Positions 1-9,084 of a stretch of DNA of 64,000 nt are shown here, in pieces (the stretch's first letter is position 1; each line of letters opens with the position of its first letter). The translations under genes and the position numbers were made by a program. This stretch comes from Metallumcola ferriviriculae (GTDB taxonomy: Bacteria; Bacillota; JADQBR01). The stretch is taken from NCBI RefSeq assembly GCF_035573695.1, contig NZ_CP121694.1, positions 93,501-157,500 of the forward strand, given 5' to 3'. The notes beneath the pieces were generated by a model. The model did not search any database, was not told the DNA's origin, and saw nothing but the letters and a program-made list of their open reading frames with translations.

Positions 1-286
1 AATAGGCCCTGAGAGAACCGTATCCAATCTGCTGACAGCCGTGCCATACCCGCTGTTGAAATTCCGTACCGCCAATTTCGCGCCAATCTACCGGTATAGT
101 CGTTAGATCAACCTTTTCCCCCTGAAGATATCGCTCGACGACCTTTATGGCCAAATCAAGCCACTGGGGATACTGCTGATTTGGAAGGGTTACCTTATCA
201 TCCTGTAGTGTTACTCTGACCAAACCCCTGTGGTCACCAAAAAAAGTTATATATCCCGTTGGAGCAGAAAACTGATAACGATACAC
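1..286 (-). CDS. ogt: Methylated-DNA--protein-cysteine methyltransferase, N-terminal part (cut by window edge)
   Basis: The first 95 residues of a protein run off the left edge. Residues about 75-95 carry the GTEFQQRVW...IGYG signature found just before the active-site PCHR loop of O6-alkylguanine-DNA alkyltransferases, suicide enzymes that move the alkyl group from guanine to a cysteine. The catalytic cysteine itself lies outside the window. The start is GTG at 286, preceded by an AAAGGGGG ribosome-binding site. It follows cwlD by 43 bp on the same strand. The family call is good; ogt versus another MGMT-type paralogue cannot be settled from this fragment. Confidence 0.85.
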   Translation of the reverse strand, partial: MYRYQFSAPTGYITFFGDHRGLVRVTLQDDKVTLPNQQYPQWLDLAIKVVERYLQGEKVDLTTIPVDWREIGGTEFQQRVWHGCQQIGYGSLRAY

Positions 287-329
287 GTTAATCCCCCTTT
301 TGGGATAGGTTTCCACATTTTCACTGAGC

Positions 330-1088
330 TTACCTGCCCGTTTCGCCGTCCTTTTCCCCAAAAGCAAAGTATTTAACTACACCGGCATAGACGCTCCATG
401 CCAACCGCTGTTGGTACACCGGGTCGTTAAGCATCTTTTCTTCCTTAGGGTTCGATATAAAGCCTACTTCCACTATAGCTACCGGCATTTCCAATGTGCG
501 TAGCAAGTAAGAATCGGCTTCCGGCAGGGGCTTGGCCTTTCTGTCCGTATTACCCAGTACCTCGGTTAATTCCCCTTGTATGGATTTAGCAAGTCTTTCA
601 CCTGCTGGTGATGTCTCTTTATAAAAAGTCTGAGCACCGGTCCAGCTGCTGCCAAAGCTATTGGCCTGAATGGAAAGATAAAGATCCGCCTTGGCTTCAT
701 TAGCCAACTGCGCTCTTTTTCCCATGTCTTCCTTTTTTCGTTCTCTAATTGATTTACCTGGCTCTGATAAATCCTTGTCTGTTTCTCTGGTCATAATAAC
801 CGCCGCTCCCGCTTGACTTAAAACTTGACTCACCTTTTTAGCCACAGCAAGATTAATATCTTTTTCCAGCGTCCCTCCGGGACCGGTGGCGCCGCCATCA
901 GGTCCGCCATGGCCCGCATCCACCACTATTACCTTATTTGCCACAGCCCATGACATGGCGGAAATGGTTTCAGTGGCTACTCTGCCGATGGCATAAATGT
1001 AGACAATATAAGCCAATGCCACAACCACTATCAGCATCGCCAATGGTTTCAATTTTACCCGGTATACTCCAAACCATACCCTGCCCAA
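330..1088 (-). CDS. cwlD: Germination-type N-acetylmuramoyl-L-alanine amidase CwlD
   Basis: This 252-residue protein is an Amidase_3 family enzyme. It has an N-terminal membrane anchor (about residues 17-34) and the DAGHGG zinc motif at 57-62. The second ligand is Glu75 (in TLEKD), and the catalytic Glu207 sits in VEVGF. CwlD removes the peptide from muramic acid so that muramic-delta-lactam can form in the spore cortex, which implies a spore-former. The usual SIHxN third zinc ligand is SIQAN here, with Gln141 in place of His. TTG at 1088 is chosen as start because GAGGAGGG lies 7 bases upstream; an in-frame GTG at 1124 has no such site. It is separated from rpsI by a terminator, so it probably has its own, possibly sporulation-specific, promoter that I could not identify. 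Confidence 0.88.
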   Translation of the reverse strand: MGRVWFGVYRVKLKPLAMLIVVVALAYIVYIYAIGRVATETISAMSWAVANKVIVVDAGHGGPDGGATGPGGTLEKDINLAVAKKVSQVLSQAGAAVIMTRETDKDLSEPGKSIRERKKEDMGKRAQLANEAKADLYLSIQANSFGSSWTGAQTFYKETSPAGERLAKSIQGELTEVLGNTDRKAKPLPEADSYLLRTLEMPVAIVEVGFISNPKEEKMLNDPVYQQRLAWSVYAGVVKYFAFGEKDGETGR

Positions 1089-1169
1089 AACAAATCCCTC
1101 CTCAGCACTGTAATGTACTAGCACTATTTAAACTCATTAAAATCTATGCTTGAACAGGGGTTTTAGCAC

Positions 1170-1202
1170 AAAAAAAATAAGCAGTGGTAGGACACCACTG
1201 CT
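1170..1202 (-). terminator. Intrinsic terminator after rpsI
   Basis: AGCAGTGGT (1180-1188) pairs perfectly with ACCACTGCT (1194-1202) across a 5-base loop. On the minus strand it is followed by TA and a run of eight T. It ends the rplM-rpsI transcript 15 bases after the rpsI stop. Confidence 0.9.
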
Positions 1203-1216
1203 GTTGGGCATAATAC

Positions 1217-1609
1217 TTATCTTTTGGAGAACTGAGGCGCTTTACGCGCTTTTTTCAAGCCATACTTTCTTCTTTCCTTCATACGTGGGTCACGTGTTAA
1301 GAACCCTTCACGCTTCAACACTGGGCGCAATTCTTTATCAGCTTCTAAAAGTGCCCGGGCAATGCCCATCCGGATGGCACCTGCCTGTCCGGTAGTTCCA
1401 CCACCATGCACATTGGCCAATACATCAAAGCGACCTGCTGTATCGGTAACTTCCAAAGGCTGCATAATAATCATCTCTAAAGTCTTCTTAGCAACATATT
1501 CATCCAGCGGTCTTTTATTAATAATAACCTTACCGCCGCCGGGAACCAGACGAACTCGCGCCACGGCATTCTTTCGTCTGCCTGTGCCGTAGTACTGTAC
1601 TTGAGCCAT
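1217..1609 (-). CDS. rpsI: 30S ribosomal protein S9
   Basis: This is a 130-residue protein of normal S9 length. It has the [17 protein letters not shown]-terminal signature and the basic C-terminus ending QFSKR, whose last arginine reaches the P-site tRNA in the 30S subunit. ATG at 1609 is chosen because a GGGGG ribosome-binding site lies just upstream and homologues begin [10 protein letters not shown]. The frame stays open for ten further codons upstream. It is the second gene of the rplM-rpsI operon and is followed directly by an intrinsic terminator. Confidence 0.97.
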   Translation of the reverse strand: MAQVQYYGTGRRKNAVARVRLVPGGGKVIINKRPLDEYVAKKTLEMIIMQPLEVTDTAGRFDVLANVHGGGTTGQAGAIRMGIARALLEADKELRPVLKREGFLTRDPRMKERRKYGLKKARKAPQFSKR

Positions 1610-1662
1610 ATTATCCCCCTTTCCGGTACAAATCCACAAACCTTTTATTATACCTTAGTTAA

Positions 1663-2097
1663 TTAACCCTTTAATTGCCATACTTCCGGTTTCTGTGCCT
1701 GCTGATTATGCTCGGCACCTCTGTATACTTTCAGCTTATTAAACTGCGCCCGACCCAATTTATTGTGGGGCAGCATTCCCTTGACCGCCAGTTCAATTAC
1801 TTTTTCAGGATTTTTCTCCATCAAAGTAGCATAGTCAATACTTCTTAATCCACCGGGGTGACCACTGTGACGGTTATAATGCTTCTGCTTCAATTTATTA
1901 CCCGTTAACTTTACTTTATCTGCATTGATTACAATCACGAAATCACCCACATCTATATGGGGGGTGAAAATAGGCTTAAACTTACCGCGCAGGATAGCAG
2001 CAACTTCACTGGCTAATCTACCCAACACCTCGTCAGCAGCGTCTACCACATACCACTTTCTTTCCACTTCATTTGGCTTAGCCATATAAGTAGACAT
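1663..2097 (-). CDS. rplM: 50S ribosomal protein L13
   Basis: L13 is an early-assembly 23S rRNA-binding protein. The 144 residues include the [16 protein letters not shown] start region, the [10 protein letters not shown] segment and the family motif [10 protein letters not shown]. The ATG at 2097 has AAGGAGGGA upstream. A strong promoter (2201-2229) and a roughly 100-base leader precede it, so this operon is transcribed independently of the upstream truA/ecf genes. rpsI follows after 53 bp. Confidence 0.97.
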   Translation of the reverse strand: MSTYMAKPNEVERKWYVVDAADEVLGRLASEVAAILRGKFKPIFTPHIDVGDFVIVINADKVKLTGNKLKQKHYNRHSGHPGGLRSIDYATLMEKNPEKVIELAVKGMLPHNKLGRAQFNKLKVYRGAEHNQQAQKPEVWQLKG

Positions 2098-2200
2098 CTT
2101 TATCCCTCCTTACTGCATTAACTGTCTTGCTTTGTTAAACCCTTATTCATCTACGGGGCTCGTGAGATGAAGGGAATTTAGGCAAAAACTCACATGAATA
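2098..2200 (-). promoter_or_regulatory. 5' leader of rplM-rpsI, possible L13 leader
   Basis: About 100 transcribed bases lie between the promoter and the rplM start codon. Firmicute rplM transcripts often carry an L13-binding autoregulatory leader. Position and length fit, but I did not establish the characteristic fold, so this is an inference from context. Confidence 0.35.
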
Positions 2201-2229
2201 ATTGTACTTTACTAGTTTGTCAATGTCAA
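2201..2229 (-). promoter_or_regulatory. SigA-type promoter of rplM-rpsI
   Basis: The minus strand reads TTGACA (2224-2229), 17 bases, then TACAAT (2201-2206). This is a near-consensus housekeeping promoter located about 105 bases before the rplM ATG. Confidence 0.8.
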
Positions 2230-2232
2230 GCT

Positions 2233-2257
2233 AAAACCCTTGTCATCTTAGGGTTTT
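2233..2257 (-). terminator. Weak hairpin, possible terminator of truA transcript
   Basis: AAAACCCT (2233-2240) pairs with AGGGTTTT (2250-2257) across a 9-base loop. On the minus strand the stem ends in TTTT but no longer U-run follows, and the rplM promoter begins four bases on. It may be a weak terminator for the ecf-truA transcript. Confidence 0.45.
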
Positions 2258-2338
2258 CGTCAAGGTGCAGTATCGCCCTGAAAAAAATTGAAATTCCCTT
2301 CTAACATTAAGCAGATAATTTATTAGTCAATTGGTGGT

Positions 2339-3082
2339 CTAGTATATCACTCGCTCCAATGTCAGACCGCAAGCCGGAGCAGTAGCACCGGCTGCGCCGC
2401 GGTTCCGGGCGGCAATTATTTTGGGTATATCAGTCACCATCTTTTTTCCCGTTCCCACTTCCAGCATAGTACCCACAATTATTCTAACCATATTATATAA
2501 GAAACCATCAGCAGTAATGCTCACCTCAATCATATCGCCATCATCGGTCACCTGACAGTCCTTTATCTCACGAATAAAGTCAGTTATACTACTGCCACTG
2601 GCACAAAAGGAACGAAAATCGTGCCGACCACGCAAATGTTCTGCGGCCCGTTTCATATCGTCAATATCTAAAGACCGCAAAAAATGGAAGCTATAGCGGC
2701 GCCAAAATATATCAAGATCCGTCCCGCTGCTGACCCGATAAATATAGGTTTTTTGTCTGGCGCTAAAACGGGCATGAAAATTAATGTCTACATTACCACT
2801 GTCACTCACCAAAACATCTCGGGGTAATATGCCGTTAAGAGCCCTAGGATATCTGTCCACCGGTATCGCAGCATTTGTCCAAAAGCTAATTACCTGGCCC
2901 CGAGCATGCACCCCGGCATCGGTGCGTCCCGCTGCTTCCACCCTGATATCTTCCTTAGTGAGCAATTTTAAAGCTTGCTCCACCGTATACTGTACAGTGC
3001 GGCTGTGGGGTTGCTTGGTCTGCACCTGCCAGCCGTTAAAATCGGTTCCATCATATTGTAGAGTTAGACTAATATAAGGCAT
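2339..3082 (-). CDS. truA: tRNA pseudouridine(38-40) synthase TruA
   Basis: The 247-residue enzyme isomerises uridines 38-40 in tRNA anticodon arms. The catalytic aspartate lies in the conserved AAGRTDAGVHA motif near residue 50, and the N-terminus LTLQYDGTDFNGWQ is typical. ATG at 3082 is chosen over an in-frame start at 3115 because an AAGGGTGA site sits just ahead of it and homologues begin here. It is the last gene of the ecfA1-ecfA2-ecfT-truA group, 10 bp after ecfT, the usual Firmicute arrangement. Confidence 0.95.
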   Translation of the reverse strand: MPYISLTLQYDGTDFNGWQVQTKQPHSRTVQYTVEQALKLLTKEDIRVEAAGRTDAGVHARGQVISFWTNAAIPVDRYPRALNGILPRDVLVSDSGNVDINFHARFSARQKTYIYRVSSGTDLDIFWRRYSFHFLRSLDIDDMKRAAEHLRGRHDFRSFCASGSSITDFIREIKDCQVTDDGDMIEVSITADGFLYNMVRIIVGTMLEVGTGKKMVTDIPKIIAARNRGAAGATAPACGLTLERVIY

Positions 3083-3092
3083 AGAATCACCC

Positions 3093-3893
3093 TTAAGCAA
3101 AATTACGGCTGGCAATAGATAATATTAGCAGAACCGCAACCAATAAGAATGCTATTCCGTCTCGTGCGGCGAACTTTAATTGAACCATCTTGGTTCTGTT
3201 AACTCCGCCCCGATAGCATCTGGCTTCCATTGCCAATGCCAGGTCATCCGCGCGCCGAAAAGCACTGATAAACAATGGCACCAACAGCGGCACTAAATTT
3301 TTGCCGCGGCGAATGAGATTTCCCGTTTCAAAATCTGCCCCTCTGGCCTTCTGCGCTTTCATTATCTTCTCTGTTTCCTCCAAGAATGTCGGTATAAACC
3401 TGAGAGCGATAGTCATCATCATGGCCAGTTCGTGGGCTGGAAGCCCGAAGCGTTTTCCAGGGCTTAGTATGTTCTCCAAGCCATCCGTTAATCGTATGGG
3501 TGAAGTTGTCAATGTTAGCAGCGAAGTGATTAGCACCAAATATATCAGCCGCAGGGATATAAAAGTTCCTTTGACTAGCCCTTCTTGAGACGCAGTAAAC
3601 GGCCCAAGGTGAAATAACGGTTGCCCATGGGTAAGAAAGAGGTGAAGCGGGAAGGTAATAGCAATGACTAATACCATTGGCTTAAGCCCCCTAAGTACGT
3701 AAATCACAGGTAACCGGCTAAGCAGCACAATAGCCATAGATACAACGGTCAAGAACAGATAGCCCTGCCAATTATCAATGGTGAATAGCGCTAAAATATA
3801 AGGTATGATTGCAATAATCTTGGTCCGCGGGTCTAAACGATGTACAATGGAATCCCCCGGCACAAACTGCCCGATAGTAATATCATTTAACAT
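3093..3893 (-). CDS. ecfT: Energy-coupling factor transporter transmembrane protein EcfT
   Basis: The 266-residue protein is an integral membrane protein with about five hydrophobic segments. It has the two Ala-Arg cytoplasmic coupling motifs of EcfT, KARGADF (about residue 195) and MEARCYRGG (about 225), which dock on the two ATPases. EcfT, EcfA1 and EcfA2 form the shared energising module for vitamin- or metal-binding S components encoded elsewhere. Its start overlaps ecfA2 by 11 bp, indicating translational coupling. No S component gene is visible in the window. Confidence 0.93.
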   Translation of the reverse strand: MLNDITIGQFVPGDSIVHRLDPRTKIIAIIPYILALFTIDNWQGYLFLTVVSMAIVLLSRLPVIYVLRGLKPMVLVIAITFPLHLFLTHGQPLFHLGPFTASQEGLVKGTFISLRLIYLVLITSLLTLTTSPIRLTDGLENILSPGKRFGLPAHELAMMMTIALRFIPTFLEETEKIMKAQKARGADFETGNLIRRGKNLVPLLVPLFISAFRRADDLALAMEARCYRGGVNRTKMVQLKFAARDGIAFLLVAVLLILSIASRNFA

Positions 3894-4746
3894 TATTTTT
3901 ACCCCTCAGCATCTGCAGTAGTTCGTCCTTAACTTCCGGCAATGTTACTAGGTCCGTGCGTACCTGCTTACCATATTTCTTTAGGCCTAACAACAAATGA
4001 GTAACCTGGGGTATATCCAGGCCCATCGCCCTAAGTTCATCACCCCGCGAAAATATTTCGTGGGGAGTTCCCTCAAACAGTAATTGAGAACGGTGCATTA
4101 CCAATATTCGCTGCGCTAATCTAGCCACATCATTCATATTGTGGGATACCAGGACCACCGTCAATCCTTCCTCCCGGTGTAATCTAGTGATCTGACGCAT
4201 AATTTCTTCCCGTCCACGTGGATCCAGTCCCGCAGTGGGTTCATCCAGCACAATTACTTGGGGTTTCATGGCTAATACACCCGCAATTGCCACTCGGCGC
4301 ATTTGGCCACCGCTCAATTCAAAAGGAGAACGATCTTTCACATGCTCAAAATCTAAACCCACCAATTCCAGAGCATACTTGACCCGGTTATGCACCTCGT
4401 CCTCTGCACAACCTGCATTTGTTGGGCCATAAGCTACGTCACGATAAACTGTTTCCTCAAACAACTGATGTTCAGGATATTGGAAAACCAGCCCTACCTT
4501 TTGCCTTGCCCATTTGATGTTCTTCTTGGTATTAATATCCCTATCATCAAGCATCACCTGACCCTGGATCGGTTTAAGTAACCCGTTTAAGTGTTGTACC
4601 AGCGTGGATTTACCTGAACCGGTGGCGCCGATAATGGCCACAAATTCCCCTGGCGCAATACTGACAGAAACATCTTTTAAGGCAGTGTGTGCATAGGGAG
4701 TGCCCGGCTTATAAGTATAGCTAATGTGATCTAAAACCAATGCCAT
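3883..4746 (-). CDS. ecfA2: Energy-coupling factor transporter ATP-binding protein EcfA2
   Basis: This 287-residue ABC ATPase has Walker A GATGSGKST, Q-loop FQYPEHQLFEETV, signature LSGGQMRR and Walker B VIVLDEPTAGLDP followed by the H-loop SHNM. The Q-loop sequence and the YKPGTPYAHTALKD N-terminus place it with EcfA2 rather than EcfA1. It powers group II ECF vitamin uptake with EcfA1 and EcfT. ATG at 4746 is preferred; a GTG four codons upstream (4758) is the alternative. The gene overlaps ecfT. Confidence 0.92.
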   Translation of the reverse strand: MALVLDHISYTYKPGTPYAHTALKDVSVSIAPGEFVAIIGATGSGKSTLVQHLNGLLKPIQGQVMLDDRDINTKKNIKWARQKVGLVFQYPEHQLFEETVYRDVAYGPTNAGCAEDEVHNRVKYALELVGLDFEHVKDRSPFELSGGQMRRVAIAGVLAMKPQVIVLDEPTAGLDPRGREEIMRQITRLHREEGLTVVLVSHNMNDVARLAQRILVMHRSQLLFEGTPHEIFSRGDELRAMGLDIPQVTHLLLGLKKYGKQVRTDLVTLPEVKDELLQMLRGKNNVK

Positions 4747-4818
4747 GTTCCCATCCACCGTCCCGTTAATAATCTAGAAAAAAACTTCCGCACATTTGCT
4801 AAGCGGATACGAACGCAC

Positions 4819-5643
4819 CTAGTAGTTTACTAACCATTGTTCCATCTGTTCAACCGTCATAATTTGTTGCGGTACTTCCAATCCCTCCTGGCGCAGCAGA
4901 TGAGCTAAATGTACCATCTGCGGTACATCCAAGCTTAGTTCTTTCAAGCGTTCAACTTGTAAAAAAACTTCCATAGGCTTTCCCTGCATTGCTACCCGGC
5001 CCTGTTCCATTACCACTACCCGATCTGCATGCAAAGCCTCTTCCATAAAATGAGTAATATGAACAACTGTCAATCCTTCCTGCTGATTTAGCTTTAAAAC
5101 AGTGTCCATAACTTCCCTGCGGCCTTGAGGGTCAAGCATGGCGGTGGGTTCATCAAGCACCAGCACCTTAGGGCGCATGGCAATAATACCGGCGATTGCT
5201 ACCCGTTGCTTTTGGCCGCCGGAAAGCAAATGGGGCGCGTAATTACGGTATTCGTTCATGCCTACCATGCTAAGGGCTTCATCAATTCGTTGGTAGATTT
5301 GTGTCGGCGGCAGGCCAATATTTTCCGGCCCAAACGCCACTTCCTCTTCCACCACTGTGGCCACTAGTTGATTATCGGGATTCTGAAAGACCATGCCAAC
5401 CTGCTGCCGAATATTCCATAGATTCTCTTCATCAGCTGTATCTAAGCCGTTAACAGTAATCTTCCCCTTGCTAGGTAGAAGAAGAGCATTAAAATGCTTG
5501 GCCAGAGTAGACTTGCCGGAACCATTATGGCCGAGAACCACCACAAATTCACCCGGACTTATCCCTAAACTTAGCCCCTGGATTGCAGCAACCTGCTCTT
5601 CTCCTCTACTGTAATAGTGCCAAAGGCTTTCTACTTTTAACAT
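4819..5643 (-). CDS. ecfA1: Energy-coupling factor transporter ATP-binding protein EcfA1
   Basis: This ABC ATPase of 274 residues has Walker A GHNGSGKST, Q-loop FQNPDNQLVATVVEEEVAFG (diagnostic of EcfA1), signature LSGGQKQR and Walker B VLVLDEPTAMLDP. It forms the heterodimeric motor of the ECF transporter with EcfA2. ATG at 5643 is chosen; GTG at 5655 is in frame but has no better ribosome-binding site. It follows rplQ by about 160 bp that hold a strong stem-loop, so it may be transcribed by read-through from the alpha operon. Confidence 0.92.
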   Translation of the reverse strand: MLKVESLWHYYSRGEEQVAAIQGLSLGISPGEFVVVLGHNGSGKSTLAKHFNALLLPSKGKITVNGLDTADEENLWNIRQQVGMVFQNPDNQLVATVVEEEVAFGPENIGLPPTQIYQRIDEALSMVGMNEYRNYAPHLLSGGQKQRVAIAGIIAMRPKVLVLDEPTAMLDPQGRREVMDTVLKLNQQEGLTVVHITHFMEEALHADRVVVMEQGRVAMQGKPMEVFLQVERLKELSLDVPQMVHLAHLLRQEGLEVPQQIMTVEQMEQWLVNY

Positions 5644-5725
5644 GATGCCACACACCCAATCCCAAGTTCCTCTTTTAAACGCACTTCCTTATGAACAATA
5701 CAAAGCTCAAGGCTAAAAATAGAAG

Positions 5726-5765
5726 CCAGGACTACTAGCTTGTCAAAGCTAGTATATCTCCTGAC
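5726..5765 (-). other. Strong stem-loop between rplQ and ecfA1
   Basis: ACTAGCTT (5734-5741) pairs perfectly with AAGCTAGT (5746-5753) over a 4-base loop. A second helix (CCAGGA against TCCTGA) extends the stem outward. No U-run follows on either strand, so it is more likely an RNA-processing or attenuation element than a plain terminator. It sits where ribosomal-protein expression must be separated from transporter expression. Confidence 0.5.
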
Positions 5766-5801
5766 CCCAACAAATGCCATATTAAGCAGTGGGAAGGCGT
5801 G

Positions 5802-6140
5802 TTAAACCAATTCCACTTTCACCATTAGCGCACCGTCTCCGCGGCGATTACCCATCTTAATTATCCGGGTATAGCCCCCTTGACGTTCTTCATACCTTTT
5901 GGCAATATCGGTGAATAACTTGGTTACCACGTCTTCATCCTTTAGATATCCCAGAGCCTGGCGGCGAGCATGGAGGTTACCCCGTTTACCCAAGGTAATC
6001 ATCTTCTCAGCTACGCGCTTAAGCTCCTTTGCCTTCTGCTCTGTTGTCTGGATTGCTTCCTCCCGCAACAAGGCAGTAGTAATATTGCGCAGCATTGCTT
6101 TGCGGTGACTGCTGGTACGACCTAACTTTCGATAACCCAT
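5802..6140 (-). CDS. rplQ: 50S ribosomal protein L17
   Basis: The protein is 112 residues, the short bacterial L17 form. It shows [19 protein letters not shown] at the N-terminus and the GGYTRI motif near the C-terminus. L17 binds 23S rRNA near the exit tunnel. It lies 17 bp after rpoA and closes the alpha operon (rpsM-rpsK-rpsD-rpoA-rplQ). Confidence 0.97.
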   Translation of the reverse strand: MGYRKLGRTSSHRKAMLRNITTALLREEAIQTTEQKAKELKRVAEKMITLGKRGNLHARRQALGYLKDEDVVTKLFTDIAKRYEERQGGYTRIIKMGNRRGDGALMVKVELV

Positions 6141-6157
6141 GGCTTCTCCTACCTCCT

Positions 6158-7102
6158 TTATTCTTCTTCGTTTCTCAGGGAGAGGCCTAGTTCATCCAGC
6201 TTATGGTTGACCTCTTCCAAGGATTTTTTGCCCAGGTTGCGTACCTTCATCATGTCTTCCTCGGAACGTTGTATTAGTTCTTCCACGCTATTGATGCCTG
6301 CTCGCTTCAAGCAGTTATAAGAACGCACTGACAAATCCAATTCTTCAATGGTCATTTCCAAAATTTTATCTTTCTTCTCTTCTTCTTTTTCCACCATTGT
6401 TACCTCATCACTGATGTTTTCTGTCAAGGTAACAAAGAGCTTTAGATGGTCATTGAGAATTTTTGCTGAAGAACTGATGGCCTCATTTGGCGCAATACTG
6501 CCATCAGTCCTGACCTCAATGGTCAGCTTGTCATAGTCTGTAATCTGCCCTACACGAGTGTCCTCTACCGTAAAGTTCACCTTAGTTACCGGGTTAAAAA
6601 TAGAGTCTACTGGGACAACGCCTATAACATGGTCTTCACGCTTATTCTTATCCGCGGGCACATACCCTCGGCCTTTGGCCAAGGACATCTCCATGGAAAG
6701 CCTGCCACCGTCCAGTGTGGCTATTACCAAATCCGGGTTAAGGATTTCCACATCTGCATCGGCAATAATATCCGCTGCGGTTACTTCCCCGTCGCCCTCA
6801 GTCTCAATGCGTACAGTTTTTTCTTCATCGGTATGCAGTTTCACCGACAACGCCTTGAGGTTCAAAATAATATCGGTGGTATCTTCGCGTACACCGGGGA
6901 TAGTTGAAAATTCATGCAGTACTCCATCAATCTTTACTGAAACCACCGCGGCACCAGGCAAAGATGATAACAAAATACGTCGCAGGGAATTCCCCAACGT
7001 AATACCATAACCTCTTTCCAAAGGTTCTACCACAAACTTACCGTAAGTGTTATCATCAGCAATTTCAACACACTGGATTTTGGGCTTTTCTATCTCTAAC
7101 AT
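6158..7102 (-). CDS. rpoA: DNA-directed RNA polymerase subunit alpha
   Basis: At 314 residues the length is normal for Firmicute alpha. The N-terminal assembly domain includes [18 protein letters not shown] (about 36-53) for dimerisation and beta/beta-prime contact. A Glu/Lys-rich linker follows near residue 240. The C-terminal domain (about 250-314) has the paired HhH-like helices that bind UP elements and activators. AAAGGAGG precedes the ATG. It sits between rpsD and rplQ as expected. Confidence 0.97.
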   Translation of the reverse strand: MLEIEKPKIQCVEIADDNTYGKFVVEPLERGYGITLGNSLRRILLSSLPGAAVVSVKIDGVLHEFSTIPGVREDTTDIILNLKALSVKLHTDEEKTVRIETEGDGEVTAADIIADADVEILNPDLVIATLDGGRLSMEMSLAKGRGYVPADKNKREDHVIGVVPVDSIFNPVTKVNFTVEDTRVGQITDYDKLTIEVRTDGSIAPNEAISSSAKILNDHLKLFVTLTENISDEVTMVEKEEEKKDKILEMTIEELDLSVRSYNCLKRAGINSVEELIQRSEEDMMKVRNLGKKSLEEVNHKLDELGLSLRNEEE

Positions 7103-7143
7103 AGTAACAATAACCTCCTTTACCGGAAGTGCACATGCTTACT

Positions 7144-7770
7144 CTACCTGGAATACAATTCAACAATCAGATGGTCTTCTACCGGAACATCGATGTCCTC
7201 TCTCTGCGGTAAAGCTATAACTTTTCCAGTAAAGTTTTCTACATCTGCTTCCAGCCAGGCAGGAGGAGTCTTATGTGCCGCTGCCTCAGCAATTTCCTTA
7301 AATTTAACCGAACTCTTACTTGTATCCTTAACAGTAATTTCATCACCTAGACGCACTAGAAATGAGGGAATATTTACCTTGCGACCATTAACCTTGAAGT
7401 GCCCGTGGAGTACTAGCTGTCGAGCTTCTACCCGAGAGCCGGCAAATCCTAACCGGAAAACAACATTATCCAACCTTTTTTCTAACAGGCGAAGCAAATT
7501 GTCACCAGTAATACCTTTTTGACGCTCAGCTTCGGCGAAATATTTACGAAACTGTTTTTCTAAAACGCCGTATATTCTTCGGGTCTTCTGCTTTTCCCTA
7601 AGCTGTAAGCCATATTCAGATACTTTTTTTCTACGCTGGCCGTGTTGACCAGGAGCGTATTCACGCCTGCCAATGGCACACTTATCGGAATAACAACGGT
7701 CACTCTTAAGGTAAAGTTTTTGGCCCTCACGCCTGCACTGTCTGCATACTGAATCTCTATACCTTGCCAT
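7144..7770 (-). CDS. rpsD: 30S ribosomal protein S4 (zinc-binding form)
   Basis: The 208-residue S4 nucleates assembly of the 30S body. Cys9, Cys12, Cys26 and Cys31 form the zinc knuckle of the C+ type of S4. The S4 RNA-binding domain (about 97-160, [11 protein letters not shown]) follows. In many bacteria S4 represses its own operon; no such leader was resolved here. It is encoded in the alpha operon between rpsK and rpoA, which is not universal in Firmicutes but common in Clostridia. Confidence 0.97.
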   Translation of the reverse strand: MARYRDSVCRQCRREGQKLYLKSDRCYSDKCAIGRREYAPGQHGQRRKKVSEYGLQLREKQKTRRIYGVLEKQFRKYFAEAERQKGITGDNLLRLLEKRLDNVVFRLGFAGSRVEARQLVLHGHFKVNGRKVNIPSFLVRLGDEITVKDTSKSSVKFKEIAEAAAHKTPPAWLEADVENFTGKVIALPQREDIDVPVEDHLIVELYSR

Positions 7771-7785
7771 TTAAGACAACACCTC

Positions 7786-8181
7786 CTAAACTCTTCTACG
7801 TTTGGGCGGCCGGCAGCCGTTGTGCGGGACAGGAGTAACATCCTTAATCATGCTAACTTCTATTCCTGCAGCCTGCAAAGAGCGAATGGCCGCTTCTCTG
7901 CCTGCCCCGGGGCCCTTAACATAACATGCAACTTCTTTCATGCCGTGTTCCATCGCTTCTTTAGCTGCGGTTTCAGCGGCCATTTGAGCAGCGAACGGCG
8001 TACTCTTCCGGGAACCTCTAAATCCCATCCCACCAGCACTTGCCCAAGAAATTACATTGCCGGCTTTATCAGTTATGGTAACCAAAGTATTATTAAAAGT
8101 GGATTTAACATGAGCTACTCCACTCTCTACATTCTTTCGATCACGTCTTTTAGTCTTAGCACGTGTACCACGTTTCGCCAT
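7786..8181 (-). CDS. rpsK: 30S ribosomal protein S11
   Basis: This 131-residue S11 has the [15 protein letters not shown] core and the conserved C-terminus [18 protein letters not shown]. It forms part of the 30S platform beside the mRNA exit. The long basic N-terminus ([14 protein letters not shown]) is normal. It sits between rpsM (20 bp) and rpsD (15 bp), consistent with one alpha-operon mRNA. Confidence 0.97.
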   Translation of the reverse strand: MAKRGTRAKTKRRDRKNVESGVAHVKSTFNNTLVTITDKAGNVISWASAGGMGFRGSRKSTPFAAQMAAETAAKEAMEHGMKEVACYVKGPGAGREAAIRSLQAAGIEVSMIKDVTPVPHNGCRPPKRRRV

Positions 8182-8201
8182 TTAGGATAATCCCCCTTTC
8201 C

Positions 8202-8573
8202 CTAACTTTTTCTCCGAATGCCCACAGTCTTCTTGCCGCCCTTACGGGTACGAGCATTAGTTTTGGTACGCTGTCCCCGAGCCGGTAAGCCACGACGATG
8301 CCGCAGTCCCCGGTAACAACCGATCTCCATTAAACGCTTGATATTGAGGGATACTTCCCTTCTCAGGTCACCCTCAACACTGTGATTCTTATCAATAATT
8401 TCCCGTAACCTAGTTACCTCTTCTTCCGTTAAATCCTTCACCCGAGTATTTGGGTCAACACCAGCGCTAGCCAGAATTTTCTGTGCGGTAGATCGCCCAA
8501 CACCGAAAATATAGGTCAGGCCTATTTCAACCCTTTTATCCCGGGGTAAGTCAACACCAGCAATCCTTGCCAT
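8202..8573 (-). CDS. rpsM: 30S ribosomal protein S13
   Basis: The protein is 123 residues and begins [20 protein letters not shown], the S13 signature. It includes the HhH segment ([14 protein letters not shown]) and ends in the basic C-terminal tail that contacts P-site tRNA. It forms the head bridge to the 50S subunit. It is the first gene of the alpha operon, after rpmJ; the 80-bp gap to rpmJ holds no clear promoter, so it is probably read from the spc operon. Confidence 0.97.
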   Translation of the reverse strand: MARIAGVDLPRDKRVEIGLTYIFGVGRSTAQKILASAGVDPNTRVKDLTEEEVTRLREIIDKNHSVEGDLRREVSLNIKRLMEIGCYRGLRHRRGLPARGQRTKTNARTRKGGKKTVGIRRKS

Positions 8574-8654
8574 GAAGTCCTTACACCTCCTGAATGTTTT
8601 GGTGGTTCGTCTCCTCGGTTACAGGTAGCCGCGCCCTGCAACCGGAAAAGGCTG

Positions 8655-8807
<153 letters not shown>

Positions 8808-8838
8808 TTAAATGCTTCGCTTAATATGCCCCGCACAT

Positions 8839-9057
8839 TTACTTATATCGATAGACAATACGGCCTCTGGTAAGGTCATATGGTGATAATTCCACGGTTA
8901 CACGATCTCCAGACAAAATTCGAATAAAATTCATCCGGATCTTACCGGATACATGTGCCAGAATTTTATGCCCGTTTTCCAGTTCCACTCTAAACATGGC
9001 ATTGGGTAGAGGTTCCACTACCGTACCTTCAACCTCAATCACATCTTGCTTGGACAT
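8839..9057 (-). CDS. infA: Translation initiation factor IF-1
   Basis: IF-1 is a 72-residue single OB-fold protein that occupies the A site of the 30S subunit during initiation. The whole length matches the family, including [21 protein letters not shown] and the C-terminal [11 protein letters not shown]. It lies 27 bp after the KOW-domain gene and 70 bp before rpmJ in the spc operon. Confidence 0.97.
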   Translation of the reverse strand: MSKQDVIEVEGTVVEPLPNAMFRVELENGHKILAHVSGKIRMNFIRILSGDRVTVELSPYDLTRGRIVYRYK

Positions 9058-9084
9058 TAAGAATACTTACCTCCTTGCTGGTTA

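Noticed and set aside
1089..1169. A sporulation sigma promoter for cwlD
   Set aside because: GCATA and TTAAAT-like elements are present but spacing and matches are too weak to call sigma-E or sigma-G.
6558..7010. A 150-codon plus-strand frame opposite rpoA
   Set aside because: Antisense shadow; serine-rich composition reflects the reverse of Asp/Glu codons.
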